Origin: Nocardia uniformis NBRC 13702
GTDB lineage: Bacteria; Actinomycetota; Actinomycetes; Mycobacteriales; Mycobacteriaceae
Direction of reading: 5' to 3'
DNA: 64,000 bases
NCBI RefSeq assembly: GCF_001613345.1
Contig: NZ_BDCE01000056.1
Location: forward strand, 1 to 64,000
The position numbers were made by a program, and so were the translations under genes. This document shows positions 53,042 through 61,947 of this stretch, in pieces. Under the pieces are notes generated by a model. It worked only from the letters and a program-made list of their open reading frames with translations. It did not search any database and was not told where the DNA came from. Position 1 is the stretch's first letter. Every line of letters starts with the position of its first letter.

Positions 53042-55654
53042 TCAGCCCGCGGTGCGGATGCCCGCGGTTTCGGCGAGTACCAGCAGTTGCGCGCGGCGGA
53101 GCTTGCCGCTGGTGCTGCGGGGTAGTTCGCCGGTGAAGACGACCTCGCGGGGGACTTTGTAGTTGGCCAGCGACGATTTCACGTAGGCCTGCAGCTCGGC
53201 GTCGGTGACCTCGGCGCCGGGCCTGCGGACCACGAACGCCGCCAGCCGCTGGCCGAATTCCGGATCGGGGACGCCCACGGCTCCGGCGTCGGCGACGGCA
53301 GGGTGGGATTGCAGGAGTTCCTCGACCTCCTGCGGGAAGACGTTCTCGCCGCCGGAGAGGATCATGTCGTCGGAGCGGCCGTCGATGAACAGTCTTCCGG
53401 CGGAATCGAAATGGCCGACATCGCCGGAATCCATCCAGCCGCCGGGGAGTACTGGCTTGTGGCCGCCGCCGCTGTAGCCGAGGAAGGTCACCGGGTTGCG
53501 GTTGACGATGCGGCCGGTGTCACCAGGCCGTACATCCCGGCCATCGGCATCGACGATCCTGATATCCACCAAGCCCTTCGGTGGGTAGCCGACGGTGCCC
53601 GGCGCGGCCCGCAGATCTGCGGGTGTGGCGAGTGCGCCCGGGCCGACCTCGGTGGAGCCGTAGCCGTTGAACAGCACGTCACCGAATTCGTCCATGAACT
53701 CGGTACCGAGTCGCGGCGGCAGCGGGGCAGCGCCGCACGGGACCGCGTCCAATGTCATGCAGTTGTAGTCGCGCCGAATCTCGGGCGGTAGATCCATGAT
53801 TCGTTTCAGCATGGCCGGTACCAGGCAGGCGATATTGACGCTGTAGCGCTCGATATCGGCGAGGGTTTGTTGCGCGTCGAAGGTGCGGCGCAGGATCATC
53901 GGCGCACCGAGCGCGCAGGCCAGCAGCATCGCGCCCAGACCATACGCGTGGTGCAGCGGTGGCGCGACGATGATGGGGTTGCCGATCCGGGGTATCGGGG
54001 TGAAACGCGGAATCTCGGTGAGCACCCCCAGCATTCGCGGTCGCAACCGCAACGCGTAGGGGATCAGCTCGCCGAGCGCCAGCCGTCGGGGTGCCCCCTT
54101 GGGGACACCGGTGGTGCCGCCGGTGAGGATCACCAGCGTGGCGCCGTATCCGACCATTCGCACCGGTGGTAGATCTTGGGCGATCAGGTCGTCGACGGAC
54201 GGGGCCGCGGCGGGCGCGGACAGTGGTGTCGCAGACCCGGACCGGACGACCAGACGCGGGCCTCGAAAGCCGGAATTGGCCAGCGCGGCTTGGAATTCGG
54301 CGTCGTAACAGAGCAGATCGACGTGCTCGCGGTCGAGCACCGAACCCAATTGCGGTCCCGCGAACCCGTAGTTCAACGGCACCACATCGGCCGAAAGACG
54401 CGCACCCGCCATGATCGCCTCGACGAACCCGCGATGGTTGCGACACAGCACACCCACCCGGGAACCGCGGCCGATGTTCCAGCGTTGCCGCATGGCAGCC
54501 GCCAATTTCTCCACCCGCCGGTGCAATTCGGCGGCGCTGATCTCCCCGTCGTCGTCGATCACGGCCGGGGTGTCCGGGAAACGCGCCGCGAACAGCGCGA
54601 GCAGGGTGGCGATCGTGACACCGCCCCGCAACGCCGCCACGGTCTGCGGCACCCGGGTGGGCGGCGGCAGGACCCGGTGCGGCCGGGCCCGGGCGGCCTC
54701 GCCGGCCCACACCACCAGGTCATCCGCGAAATGCGCCAGGTCCTCGGCTCTTTCGAGGGCCGCCCCGGCCATCCCGGCCGGCCGGGCCGCGGGATTGGTC
54801 GCCCGCACGTACAGCGTCTTCACTCGTTCGCTGGTCTTGGTGTTCTCCACCGCGTACAGCAGCGGCACTCCGGCCCGCTCCCACCACGGCCGGATCGCCA
54901 TGGGCCGGTCCACGATCGCCCGGCACACCATGCCCGCCGCCTCCTCCGGTGTCATGCCGATCAGCTGGGCGTAGCGGTAGATGCGGAATGGCCCGAGCAT
55001 GGGCGACATCACCAACTGCAGGTGGATCGTGGAGGTGGTGATGCCGTCGGCGCGCAATTCCGGTCCGGCGCCGCGCAACCAGGTGCTGAAGGCGGCCTTG
55101 GTGGCGATGTAGGCGGTCCATTCCACCGGCGGCGCGTGCACGCCCGCCGTGCTCACATTGACGATGTGGCCGGCGCCGCGCACCCGCATGGACGGCAGCA
55201 GGCTCATGATCAACCGCACTGGCCCGAGATAGTTCACCAAGGCGGTGTCCTCGAAATTGTCGAAGCGGTCTACGGATTCGGTGAGCCAGCGGCGAATCGA
55301 GCGGCCCGCGTTATTGACGAACACATCCACCCGCCCGTGCTCGGCGAGGATCCGATCGATCAGCTGCGCGCAGGCGTCCAGATCGGAGATATCACACGGA
55401 AATGGGTGCACCACACCGTTTTCCGCCGCAGCCCGAGCTTGGAGCCGCTCCAGCTGGTCGGCGCGGCGGGCCACCGCGAGGACGATCGCGCCGGCCCGGG
55501 CCAGGCGCAGCGCCGTCGACCAGCCGACACCCGAGGACGCACCGGTCACCACGATGACCTTGCCGCGCACCGCCGGCTGTAGCCGGCGATCGCTGATGCC
55601 GGGACTCAGCGCTCCCGTGGCGATTCGAACCGATTTGGGCAGCTGAACGACCAT
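53042..55654 (-). CDS. Fusion: short-chain dehydrogenase plus AMP-forming acyl-CoA synthetase
   Basis: 870 residues, MVVQLPKSVRIATGALSP. Residues 1-300 are an SDR with TGASSGVG, VNNAG, NVSTAG and AYIATK. Residues about 350-870 are an adenylating enzyme: ILTGGTTGVPKG (P-loop), FNGYGSTEVG, MDSGDVG, LIVD-type hinge region and a GKLRR C-terminal lysine motif. The first part could make a carbonyl from an alcohol, the second activates a carboxylate as CoA ester. No stop or start separates them, so it is a true fusion. Confidence 0.88.
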   Translation of the reverse strand: MVVQLPKSVRIATGALSPGISDRRLQPAVRGKVIVVTGASSGVGWSTALRLARAGAIVLAVARRADQLERLQARAAAENGVVHPFPCDISDLDACAQLIDRILAEHGRVDVFVNNAGRSIRRWLTESVDRFDNFEDTALVNYLGPVRLIMSLLPSMRVRGAGHIVNVSTAGVHAPPVEWTAYIATKAAFSTWLRGAGPELRADGITTSTIHLQLVMSPMLGPFRIYRYAQLIGMTPEEAAGMVCRAIVDRPMAIRPWWERAGVPLLYAVENTKTSERVKTLYVRATNPAARPAGMAGAALERAEDLAHFADDLVVWAGEAARARPHRVLPPPTRVPQTVAALRGGVTIATLLALFAARFPDTPAVIDDDGEISAAELHRRVEKLAAAMRQRWNIGRGSRVGVLCRNHRGFVEAIMAGARLSADVVPLNYGFAGPQLGSVLDREHVDLLCYDAEFQAALANSGFRGPRLVVRSGSATPLSAPAAAPSVDDLIAQDLPPVRMVGYGATLVILTGGTTGVPKGAPRRLALGELIPYALRLRPRMLGVLTEIPRFTPIPRIGNPIIVAPPLHHAYGLGAMLLACALGAPMILRRTFDAQQTLADIERYSVNIACLVPAMLKRIMDLPPEIRRDYNCMTLDAVPCGAAPLPPRLGTEFMDEFGDVLFNGYGSTEVGPGALATPADLRAAPGTVGYPPKGLVDIRIVDADGRDVRPGDTGRIVNRNPVTFLGYSGGGHKPVLPGGWMDSGDVGHFDSAGRLFIDGRSDDMILSGGENVFPQEVEELLQSHPAVADAGAVGVPDPEFGQRLAAFVVRRPGAEVTDAELQAYVKSSLANYKVPREVVFTGELPRSTSGKLRRAQLLVLAETAGIRTAG

Positions 55655-55719
55655 GTCCGGCCTCCGTGACGCAAGATTTCCGCGGAATCACCCGGGTATC
55701 CGGGCCCATCCAGACTACA

Positions 55720-55732
55720 CTGTCCCAGACAG
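55720..55732. promoter_or_regulatory. Operator palindrome, SDR-ligase / hydrolase
   Basis: CTGTCCCAGACAG, perfect, 31 bp upstream of the hydrolase start and 66 bp from the SDR-ligase start. Confidence 0.8.
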
Positions 55733-55762
55733 TATCCCGGGCCTGCTTTCAGGATGGTGCCC

Positions 55763-57430
55763 ATGTCCGAATCCCGCATCGCGCAGGTCGTCGCCGTGGA
55801 CGAGGGGCTCGAGGTCAGCCGGATCGACCTGACTTCGCCACTACCACAGGACTTTCCGCCGCATCCACCGGAACTGGAACGCCTGAGCTATCTGCGATAC
55901 CGGCGGCTGGACGGCCCCGCCGACTCCGCGAACGCCGATGCGATCCTCGTCGGGCACCCGGGCGGACTGTGCGGAGCCCATGCCCTCGATCAGGTCGCAC
56001 GCAACACCATGCACGCGGCAGCGACGCGAGGCAGGTGCATCGAATGGTGGTCGATAGCGCGCCGCGGCGACGCGGCCGCCGACCACACCGGCATCGACAT
56101 TGCCCGGACCGCAGGCGACCCCGATCTGGCCTTCGACTACTACTATCGCGGCCGCGCGCTCGACGGACGGCGCTTCGCCGGGTTCGCCACCCACCGCGAG
56201 CTGCGCTACACCGCGGAACTCGGGATCGCGCGCGCAGTGCTGGATCAGCGTGAATTGCTCGTGCGCGAGCTGCCCGATCCCCGGCTGCGGCAACGCAAAC
56301 TCTTCCTCGGCGGACATTCCTTCGGCAACTTCGTCACCGGCGCCTATACCGCGTGGGACTTCGACGGCGTCCCCGGGTACACCGACTGCGCAGGCGTTTT
56401 CGGGCTGGACCTGCTGCCGGTGAGCGACCCGTATCGACTACGCACCACCCCCCTGGTGCGCACCCTCGCCCGGTCCGCTGCCGGGCCGCACCGCCTCGCC
56501 GTGGAGCTGCTGCGCCGCGGCCTCGCACCTCGGGTCTTCCCCAGCTTCGCCGAGGTGCTGACCTTCACCACAATCCTCGCTCTGGACGCGCTCTCACATC
56601 CTGAAGCAGAGTCGGACCGACTCCGTCAGCTACCCCGCACACCCGCCTGGGAATTCACGCTGCGACTGTGGTTCGCCCGCGGCTACCGCGAATTCCGGTC
56701 CGGCCGGCCGGATCCCCGCGAACTCCGATTCACCTGCCGCGGACTGCTCGCCGCCTGGATCGCGCGCGGCCACTCCCCGATCTCGCTGTTCCAGATCGGC
56801 GTCGGCGACTCCCCGAACCGCCTGCTGGCGCGGACGACCTTTCCCGCACCCGAGTGGGCCTATCGCGTCCCCGGCCTCGACCGCGCGACCACCTTCGCGT
56901 TCGGTCCAGGCCCCCGGGAAACGCCTGCCGATCGAAACCTGCTTCAAGACTGCCCTTCCGGCGGCTGGCCAGTACACTTGGACGAACTCGCCCGCGTCAT
57001 CGCCGGAGGCCCGCCGGGCTATGCCGACACCTATTTCCCGCTGCGCCTACTGGCCGACGGACTGTTCTGGGCGGGTGCACGCGACGGAGATCTCGCATCG
57101 CTGCGCCATGAACGAGGCGCCCGCGCGTTGCCACGCATGACGGTGCTCGGCGACGACAGCAACCCCGTCCTGATCCTCCTGCACCTCGGACTGCTGGTGC
57201 CGCGCAACACTGTTCGCGCTCATGGCTACACCCATTTCGATGTCGTCGCCGCGCATCGCCCGCCGTCCGGCGAGGTGGTCTCGGACGCGCTCGCCGAATT
57301 CATTGCCGCATACACCGGCCGCCGCGATCCCCGCTTCATACACAGCACCGCCCAGGCTCGCTATGGCCAGAAATCCCGCCGAAGTTTAGACTGTCTGGGA
57401 CAGTCGACGCTTTGGAGGGATCGAAGATGA
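55763..57430 (+). CDS. Alpha/beta-hydrolase-like protein
   Basis: 555 residues from ATG 55763 (MSESRIAQVVAVDEG), preferred over ATG 55754 because AGGA then fits. A nucleophile-elbow-like LGGHSFGNFV (GxSxG, near 183-189) supports an alpha/beta hydrolase. Near the C-terminus, HGYTHFDVVAAHRP may provide the histidine. The stop overlaps the esterase ATG (ATGA), and the last 14 codons contain an operator palindrome. No narrower family is recognised. Confidence 0.75.
   Translation: MSESRIAQVVAVDEGLEVSRIDLTSPLPQDFPPHPPELERLSYLRYRRLDGPADSANADAILVGHPGGLCGAHALDQVARNTMHAAATRGRCIEWWSIARRGDAAADHTGIDIARTAGDPDLAFDYYYRGRALDGRRFAGFATHRELRYTAELGIARAVLDQRELLVRELPDPRLRQRKLFLGGHSFGNFVTGAYTAWDFDGVPGYTDCAGVFGLDLLPVSDPYRLRTTPLVRTLARSAAGPHRLAVELLRRGLAPRVFPSFAEVLTFTTILALDALSHPEAESDRLRQLPRTPAWEFTLRLWFARGYREFRSGRPDPRELRFTCRGLLAAWIARGHSPISLFQIGVGDSPNRLLARTTFPAPEWAYRVPGLDRATTFAFGPGPRETPADRNLLQDCPSGGWPVHLDELARVIAGGPPGYADTYFPLRLLADGLFWAGARDGDLASLRHERGARALPRMTVLGDDSNPVLILLHLGLLVPRNTVRAHGYTHFDVVAAHRPPSGEVVSDALAEFIAAYTGRRDPRFIHSTAQARYGQKSRRSLDCLGQSTLWRDRR
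57391..57403. promoter_or_regulatory. Operator palindrome inside the hydrolase 3' end
   Basis: CTGTCTGGGACAG, perfect, within the coding end of the hydrolase gene and 24 bp upstream of the esterase ATG. This implies a second, internal promoter. Confidence 0.75.
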
Positions 57431-58467
57431 CCCACGCGACCACGCCCGCACCCGAGAACGGCACCTCGGTAACGATCGAGCTGCCGAACCGCTCCACCCT
57501 GCGCAACCGCCTCGCGAGGCCGTTGCTGTTCTGGACCATCCGCACCGGACTGGAGGCGCTCTCCTACGGCGGCAAGCACATTCTGCGGACCAAGTGGCTG
57601 TTCTGGGTCTCCAGCCGCACCGATGGGCCGGCCGCGATCCTCGTCCCGCCGCGCGGCACCCGCCGGCGCCAGGTCCGCCTGGCCAACTTCCGTGCGGAAT
57701 GGTTGTGGGACAAGCGCACCGCGGATCCGTTCAAGCGCCGCGACGCCGCAATTCTGTATTTCCACGGCGGCGGCTTCGTCTCCTGTGGGCTGAACACCCA
57801 CCGGCGCTTCGTCGCCAAGATCGGGAAGACGAGCGGGATGCCCGTCTTCAATGTCGACTATCGCCAGCTGCCGCAGGCCCACTTCGTGGACACCCTCGCC
57901 GATGCGCTGCACTCCTATGAGCACCTGCTCGCCGAGGGCTTCCCCGCCGAAAACATCATCCTCTCCGGCGATTCCGCGGGCGGCGGCCTCGCCATGCGCC
58001 TGGCCTTGGCGGCCCGCGACAACGGACTGCCCGTGCCGGGCGGGCTCTCGCTCATCGCGCCGTGGGCCGACCTGGACTGGACCCGGCGCAATGCGCACCC
58101 CAACGCGGGCCTGGACCAGATCCTGCCGCCGCTGGGCATCGAAACCATCGCGCGCCTGGGCTACACCATCGACGGCAAGCTGGACCCGCACTGGTCCTCG
58201 GTGAACCACGACTTCACCGGCATGCCACCGATACTCGTCCAAGTGGGCTCCAATGAATGCCTGATGTCGGATGCCGAACAGCTCGCGCAGCGCTGCGCGG
58301 AGGCGAATGTGCCTTGCCGCCTGCAGATCTGGGATCTGGCCGCGCATGTGCATCATGCGGCCTCCGATATCGAACCGGGCGCCCGCGCGGCCATCCGCGA
58401 ATTGGGCGAGTTCAACCGGCAGATCCTCGCCGCGCGCCGCCCCACCACGCACACCCCGGCCGCCTAG
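57427..58467 (+). CDS. Hormone-sensitive-lipase-type esterase (family IV)
   Basis: 346 residues from ATG 57427 with TTGGAGGG. Oxyanion motif FHGGGF near 119, nucleophile GDSAGGG near 178-184, acid residue around SNECLMSD and His in HVHHAA: a full catalytic triad. The family contains the lipR product of the mymA operon. It would hydrolyse esters such as those made by a BVMO. Confidence 0.9.
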   Translation: MTHATTPAPENGTSVTIELPNRSTLRNRLARPLLFWTIRTGLEALSYGGKHILRTKWLFWVSSRTDGPAAILVPPRGTRRRQVRLANFRAEWLWDKRTADPFKRRDAAILYFHGGGFVSCGLNTHRRFVAKIGKTSGMPVFNVDYRQLPQAHFVDTLADALHSYEHLLAEGFPAENIILSGDSAGGGLAMRLALAARDNGLPVPGGLSLIAPWADLDWTRRNAHPNAGLDQILPPLGIETIARLGYTIDGKLDPHWSSVNHDFTGMPPILVQVGSNECLMSDAEQLAQRCAEANVPCRLQIWDLAAHVHHAASDIEPGARAAIRELGEFNRQILAARRPTTHTPAA

Positions 58468-58487
58468 CCCGGAGAGAGGTCGCCGTC

Positions 58488-59090
58488 GTGACACTGACCA
58501 CGATCCTGGTCGTCCTGTTCGTACTCGCCGTGCTCGGCGCCATAGCGGGCGGTATAGCCCTTCTGATACTGCGCGGCTGGGCCAAGCAGGTGCTCGACGG
58601 CAACGGCTTCTCGGCCACCCCGGTGGACGCCACGAAGGTCGAGCGGTTCCTGGCCCAGGAAGCGACCTTCGTGGTCACCGTGGCGCGCGAGTTCACGCAT
58701 CCGCCCGACAAGGTTTGGCAGACGCTGCAACTCAACGGGACCTTCTCCTGGATTCCGCTGTTCAACGGCATCCGCTACGCCGAGGACTACCGCACGGAGG
58801 GCGCACTGCGCACCTTCGACGGCCTGCTCGCGGCGGTGCAGGAGCAGGTGATCACCGCGATTCCCCGCCGGCAACTCACGCTCACCGCGACGAAGGTGTC
58901 GGTGCCCTTGGCGCTGAAATCGCTGGTAGAAGATTATCGGCTGACCGAAACACCCTCCGGCACGACAACATTGCGGTGGACGATCGCGGTGCGTCCACGC
59001 TTGGGCGCGTTCCTTCCGCTGCGCTGGGCGGCACCGCTGGCCCGGCCCTTCCTCGCCTACGGCATCAAGGGCCTGAGCACGCGTCTGTGA
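58488..59090 (+). CDS. Membrane-anchored SRPBCC-like protein
   Basis: 200 residues from GTG 58488 with GAGAGG. An N-terminal helix (3-27) is followed by a START-like domain: FVVTVAREFTHPPDKVWQTL, FSWIPLFNGIRYAEDY, PSGTTTLRWTIAV. It appears to be a distant relative of the protein at 43385 with an added membrane anchor. Confidence 0.7.
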   Translation: MTLTTILVVLFVLAVLGAIAGGIALLILRGWAKQVLDGNGFSATPVDATKVERFLAQEATFVVTVAREFTHPPDKVWQTLQLNGTFSWIPLFNGIRYAEDYRTEGALRTFDGLLAAVQEQVITAIPRRQLTLTATKVSVPLALKSLVEDYRLTETPSGTTTLRWTIAVRPRLGAFLPLRWAAPLARPFLAYGIKGLSTRL

Positions 59091-59099
59091 AACCCGCTG

Positions 59100-60008
59100 C
59101 TACTCGGGTCGATTCAGGCGTCTTTCCAGGAACCGGTCGACCCGGCCCAGCGTCTTCTCCGGCAGCAGCCGATTTCGCAGCCCGGTGACGTTGTCGGACT
59201 TGAGAATTCGCGCGGCCAGCCGCACGCCACCGGGCGACACCCGGGTCGCGAGATAGATGGCGCGGGCCTCGATCGGAGTCGGCACCACGGCCGGATTGCG
59301 AGCCGCCACCCGGACGATGGTGCGCGCCACCGATTCCGGGCTGTGCGCCACCAGCCGGGCGGCGAGCGCGGAGATGTTCCCGACCCGGGCGACACCGTCC
59401 TCCAAGCCGACCACCTCGGCCGATTCCTCGGAATCCGGATCCATCAGCGCCGGGCAGATCGCCGTCACCCCCACCCCGGTACCCGCGAACTCCAGCCGCA
59501 GCCCCTCGGTCAGCATCTGCGCGGCCGCCTTGGTGGTGCAGTAGGGAGTGCTCAGCGGCAGCGGGGCGAAGGCCGCGACGGAGGTGACGTTGATGATGCG
59601 CCCGCCGCGTCCGGAGTCGACCATCTGGCGACCGAAGAAGGCCGAACCGTGGATCAGGCCCCAGACGTTGACGCCCATGAGCCGTTCCCAATCGGCCAGG
59701 GTGTGCTCCAAAAATGGTCCCGCCGTGGTGAATCCGGCGGTATTGACCAGCACCATGGGCGGCCCGTATTCAGCGTGCAGATCCTCGGCGAAGTTCTCCA
59801 TCGCCACCGCGTCGGCGACATCCACCGCATACGGGAGGGCCGAACCCCCCTCCGCGAAGATCGTTTCGGCGGTCTCCGCGGCCAGTTGCTTGTCGCCATC
59901 GACGGCGATGACAAACGCCCGCTTCTGGGCGAAACGGCGTGCGGTCGCCCGGCCGATGCCGCCGCCCGCACCGGTGACGATGACAACCTCGTTGTCGAAG
60001 CTGGCCAT
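59100..60008 (-). CDS. Short-chain dehydrogenase/reductase
   Basis: 302 residues, MASFDNEVVIVTGAGGG. TGAGGGIG, NTAG where NNAG is usual, NVTSVAA and PYCTTK. Ten bases separate its end from the convergent SRPBCC gene. Divergent from the SDR at 60071 across an operator. Confidence 0.87.
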   Translation of the reverse strand: MASFDNEVVIVTGAGGGIGRATARRFAQKRAFVIAVDGDKQLAAETAETIFAEGGSALPYAVDVADAVAMENFAEDLHAEYGPPMVLVNTAGFTTAGPFLEHTLADWERLMGVNVWGLIHGSAFFGRQMVDSGRGGRIINVTSVAAFAPLPLSTPYCTTKAAAQMLTEGLRLEFAGTGVGVTAICPALMDPDSEESAEVVGLEDGVARVGNISALAARLVAHSPESVARTIVRVAARNPAVVPTPIEARAIYLATRVSPGGVRLAARILKSDNVTGLRNRLLPEKTLGRVDRFLERRLNRPE

Positions 60009-60029
60009 GAGACCCTCACCTTCCTCATT

Positions 60030-60042
60030 CTGTCTGAGACAG
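60030..60042. promoter_or_regulatory. Operator palindrome between two SDRs
   Basis: CTGTCTGAGACAG, perfect two-fold halves with a TGA centre, 22 bp from one start and 29 bp from the other in a 62-bp gap. Confidence 0.8.
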
Positions 60043-60070
60043 TGTACACTTCAGGCGGAGAGAGGACGGT

Positions 60071-61030
60071 ATGAAACCCTTCTACCCGGGGCTCGCGGTG
60101 GTGACCGGCGCGGGCAGCGGCATCGGCCGCGGAACCGCCACGGCGCTGGCCGATCTCGGCGCCGAGGTCATCGTCGCCGACATCAATTTCGCCACCGCGA
60201 CCGACACCGTGACACGCATCCGGGCCCGCGGCGGCCTGGCCCATCCCTACGCGCTGGACGTGGCCGATGTCGGCGCCCTGACCGCCTTCGCCGACTACGT
60301 GCGAACCAACCACGGCGTCCCCGATGTGGTGGTGAACAACGCCGGAATCGTGGTGGCCGGCCCCTTCTTACAGATCCGGCCCAAGGATCTGCGCCGCATC
60401 GTCGAGGTCAACCTGATGGCTGTCGTGCACGGCTGCCGCCTGTTCGGCGCGCAAATGGCCGAACGCGGCACGGGCGGCCACCTGGTGAACATCTCCTCTA
60501 TGGCGGCGTTCGCGCCGGTGCGGCTCGCCACGCCCTATTGCTTCACCAAAGCCGGCGTCAAACACCTCAGCGAGACGCTCCGGGCGGAACTGGCCCGGGA
60601 CAACATTCGGGTCACGGTGGTGTGCCCGGGGTTGATCGCCACCAATCTGCCCGCGACCGCCACCATGGCAACCCTTACCGCAGAACAGGTCTCGATCACC
60701 AGACAGATCGTGGTCAAGGCCATGACGGTGCTCGGCATGAACCCCGATCGGGCGGGCCGCAAGATCGTGCGCGCCATCGCCCGCGACCGTGCGGTACTGC
60801 CGCTGCGGCCCGAAGCCTGGCTGACCTACCGGCTGGCCCGGGCCTTTCCCCGCGCCACCCGCGCGATCATGCGGGTGGTGACCGGGCCCGAAGTCGAGCG
60901 GGTGCTGCGACTGGTCATCGACCATCCCGCGGTCATCGGCGTGGCCCGGGAAGCCGCAGCCGTGATGCCGCACCGGTCCGGGCTGCAAACCTATTGGGAG
61001 CCACCGGAATCCGCGAAGCCCGCACCGTGA
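60071..61030 (+). CDS. Short-chain dehydrogenase/reductase
   Basis: 319 residues, MKPFYPGLAVVTGAGSG. TGAGSGIG, VNNAG, NISSMAA and PYCFTK. The C-terminal part (LPLRPEAWLTYRLARAFP) resembles those of the twin SDRs at 43941 and 44899, so they are one subfamily. Confidence 0.88.
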   Translation: MKPFYPGLAVVTGAGSGIGRGTATALADLGAEVIVADINFATATDTVTRIRARGGLAHPYALDVADVGALTAFADYVRTNHGVPDVVVNNAGIVVAGPFLQIRPKDLRRIVEVNLMAVVHGCRLFGAQMAERGTGGHLVNISSMAAFAPVRLATPYCFTKAGVKHLSETLRAELARDNIRVTVVCPGLIATNLPATATMATLTAEQVSITRQIVVKAMTVLGMNPDRAGRKIVRAIARDRAVLPLRPEAWLTYRLARAFPRATRAIMRVVTGPEVERVLRLVIDHPAVIGVAREAAAVMPHRSGLQTYWEPPESAKPAP

Positions 61031-61149
61031 TCGGACACCGGAGCAGCCCCGTCCCCGAACCGCCGTCGCGCGGGAATCTGCTGGCCCTGGCGATACTCGC
61101 GGCGGTCGTCGTGGCGGCGCTGGTGCTCGCCGCGCTGGCCATCGGCTGA
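61027..61149 (+). CDS. 40-residue single-TM peptide
   Basis: GTG 61027 overlaps the SDR stop (GTGA). After a polar N-terminus (HRSSPVPEPPSRGN) comes one strongly hydrophobic helix, LLALAILAAVVVAALVLAAL. It ends seven bases before the convergent regulator gene. The same coupling style is used throughout this operon family, which supports real translation. Confidence 0.55.
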   Translation: MIGHRSSPVPEPPSRGNLLALAILAAVVVAALVLAALAIG

Positions 61150-61156
61150 CCTGCCC

Positions 61157-61921
61157 TCACGCCCCCAGCTCGAACGACGCCGAATCCGGCGCGGCGCCCA
61201 CGATTTCGCCGAACCGGCGGACCACGCCCTCGTGGTATGCACCGAAAATGTCTTCGAACAAGGCCAATTGGGCCACCGAGGGCTCCCCACCCGTTTCCAC
61301 CACCGCGGCCAGCGCCCGCCAGACCAGCACGTGCAGATCAGGCGCCGCCGCAGTGCAATACGCCGACACTGCCTCCGGGGTCGCCAGCACCATCTCCCCG
61401 ATCGAATTCAGGATCGCGCGCTGCATACCGCGACCACGGGCCGTGAGCAGCGATCGCAGCAATAACAGTTCCGTCTCCAGGAAGCGGCGCTGATCCGGAA
61501 CATCCTGCCGGGCAATGATTTCCAATTCATCGATGGCGACCCTGGTCGCGACCCCTACGGTCCCCTCGGCATACTCGAGCAGCACCGACAGCGCGATCTC
61601 GCGCTCGGCCTCGACAATCTCACCGAACATCGCCAGCGCCGTCCGCGGCTCCTGCATCGACAGCCGCAGCACCCGATGGAAGACCCCGAGCCCGCCTTCG
61701 GAGTGCACATCGCGGACCGCGAAACCCTTGCCACGCTGGGCATCGGCGAATCCATAGGATTCCACCCGGCCCAGGATCAGCTGGGCGGTGGCGCGGTTGA
61801 CCCCGAATTCGTCGGCCACCTGACGCACCGAGGGCAGCAGCATACCCGGCCGATACCGGCCCGACGCGACCCGGCGCGCCAGCTCATCGGCGACGTCGAC
61901 CACCACTGTCCGGCCTCCCAT
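61157..61921 (-). CDS. GntR-family transcriptional regulator; candidate master regulator
   Basis: 254 residues from ATG 61921 (MGGRTVVVDVADELARRV) with GAGGGA. A winged helix-turn-helix at about 8-75: RYRPGMLLPSVRQVADEFG, then VNRATAQLILGRVESYGF and RGKGFAV. A helical C-terminal effector domain (about 85-254) resembles the FadR/FCD type. It is the only clear regulator in 25.6-64 kb, and a copy of the palindrome lies 27 bp upstream of its start, suggesting autoregulation. GntR sites are typically palindromes with GT...AC cores, as CTGTC-N3-GACAG is. Confidence 0.85.
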   Translation of the reverse strand: MGGRTVVVDVADELARRVASGRYRPGMLLPSVRQVADEFGVNRATAQLILGRVESYGFADAQRGKGFAVRDVHSEGGLGVFHRVLRLSMQEPRTALAMFGEIVEAEREIALSVLLEYAEGTVGVATRVAIDELEIIARQDVPDQRRFLETELLLLRSLLTARGRGMQRAILNSIGEMVLATPEAVSAYCTAAAPDLHVLVWRALAAVVETGGEPSVAQLALFEDIFGAYHEGVVRRFGEIVGAAPDSASFELGA

Positions 61922-61947
61922 GACGTCCCTCTCGACAGCTTCCCAAT

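Noticed and set aside
54176..55582. 468-residue plus-strand open frame
   Set aside because: Antisense shadow of the SDR-ligase fusion, which has complete catalytic motifs in both halves.
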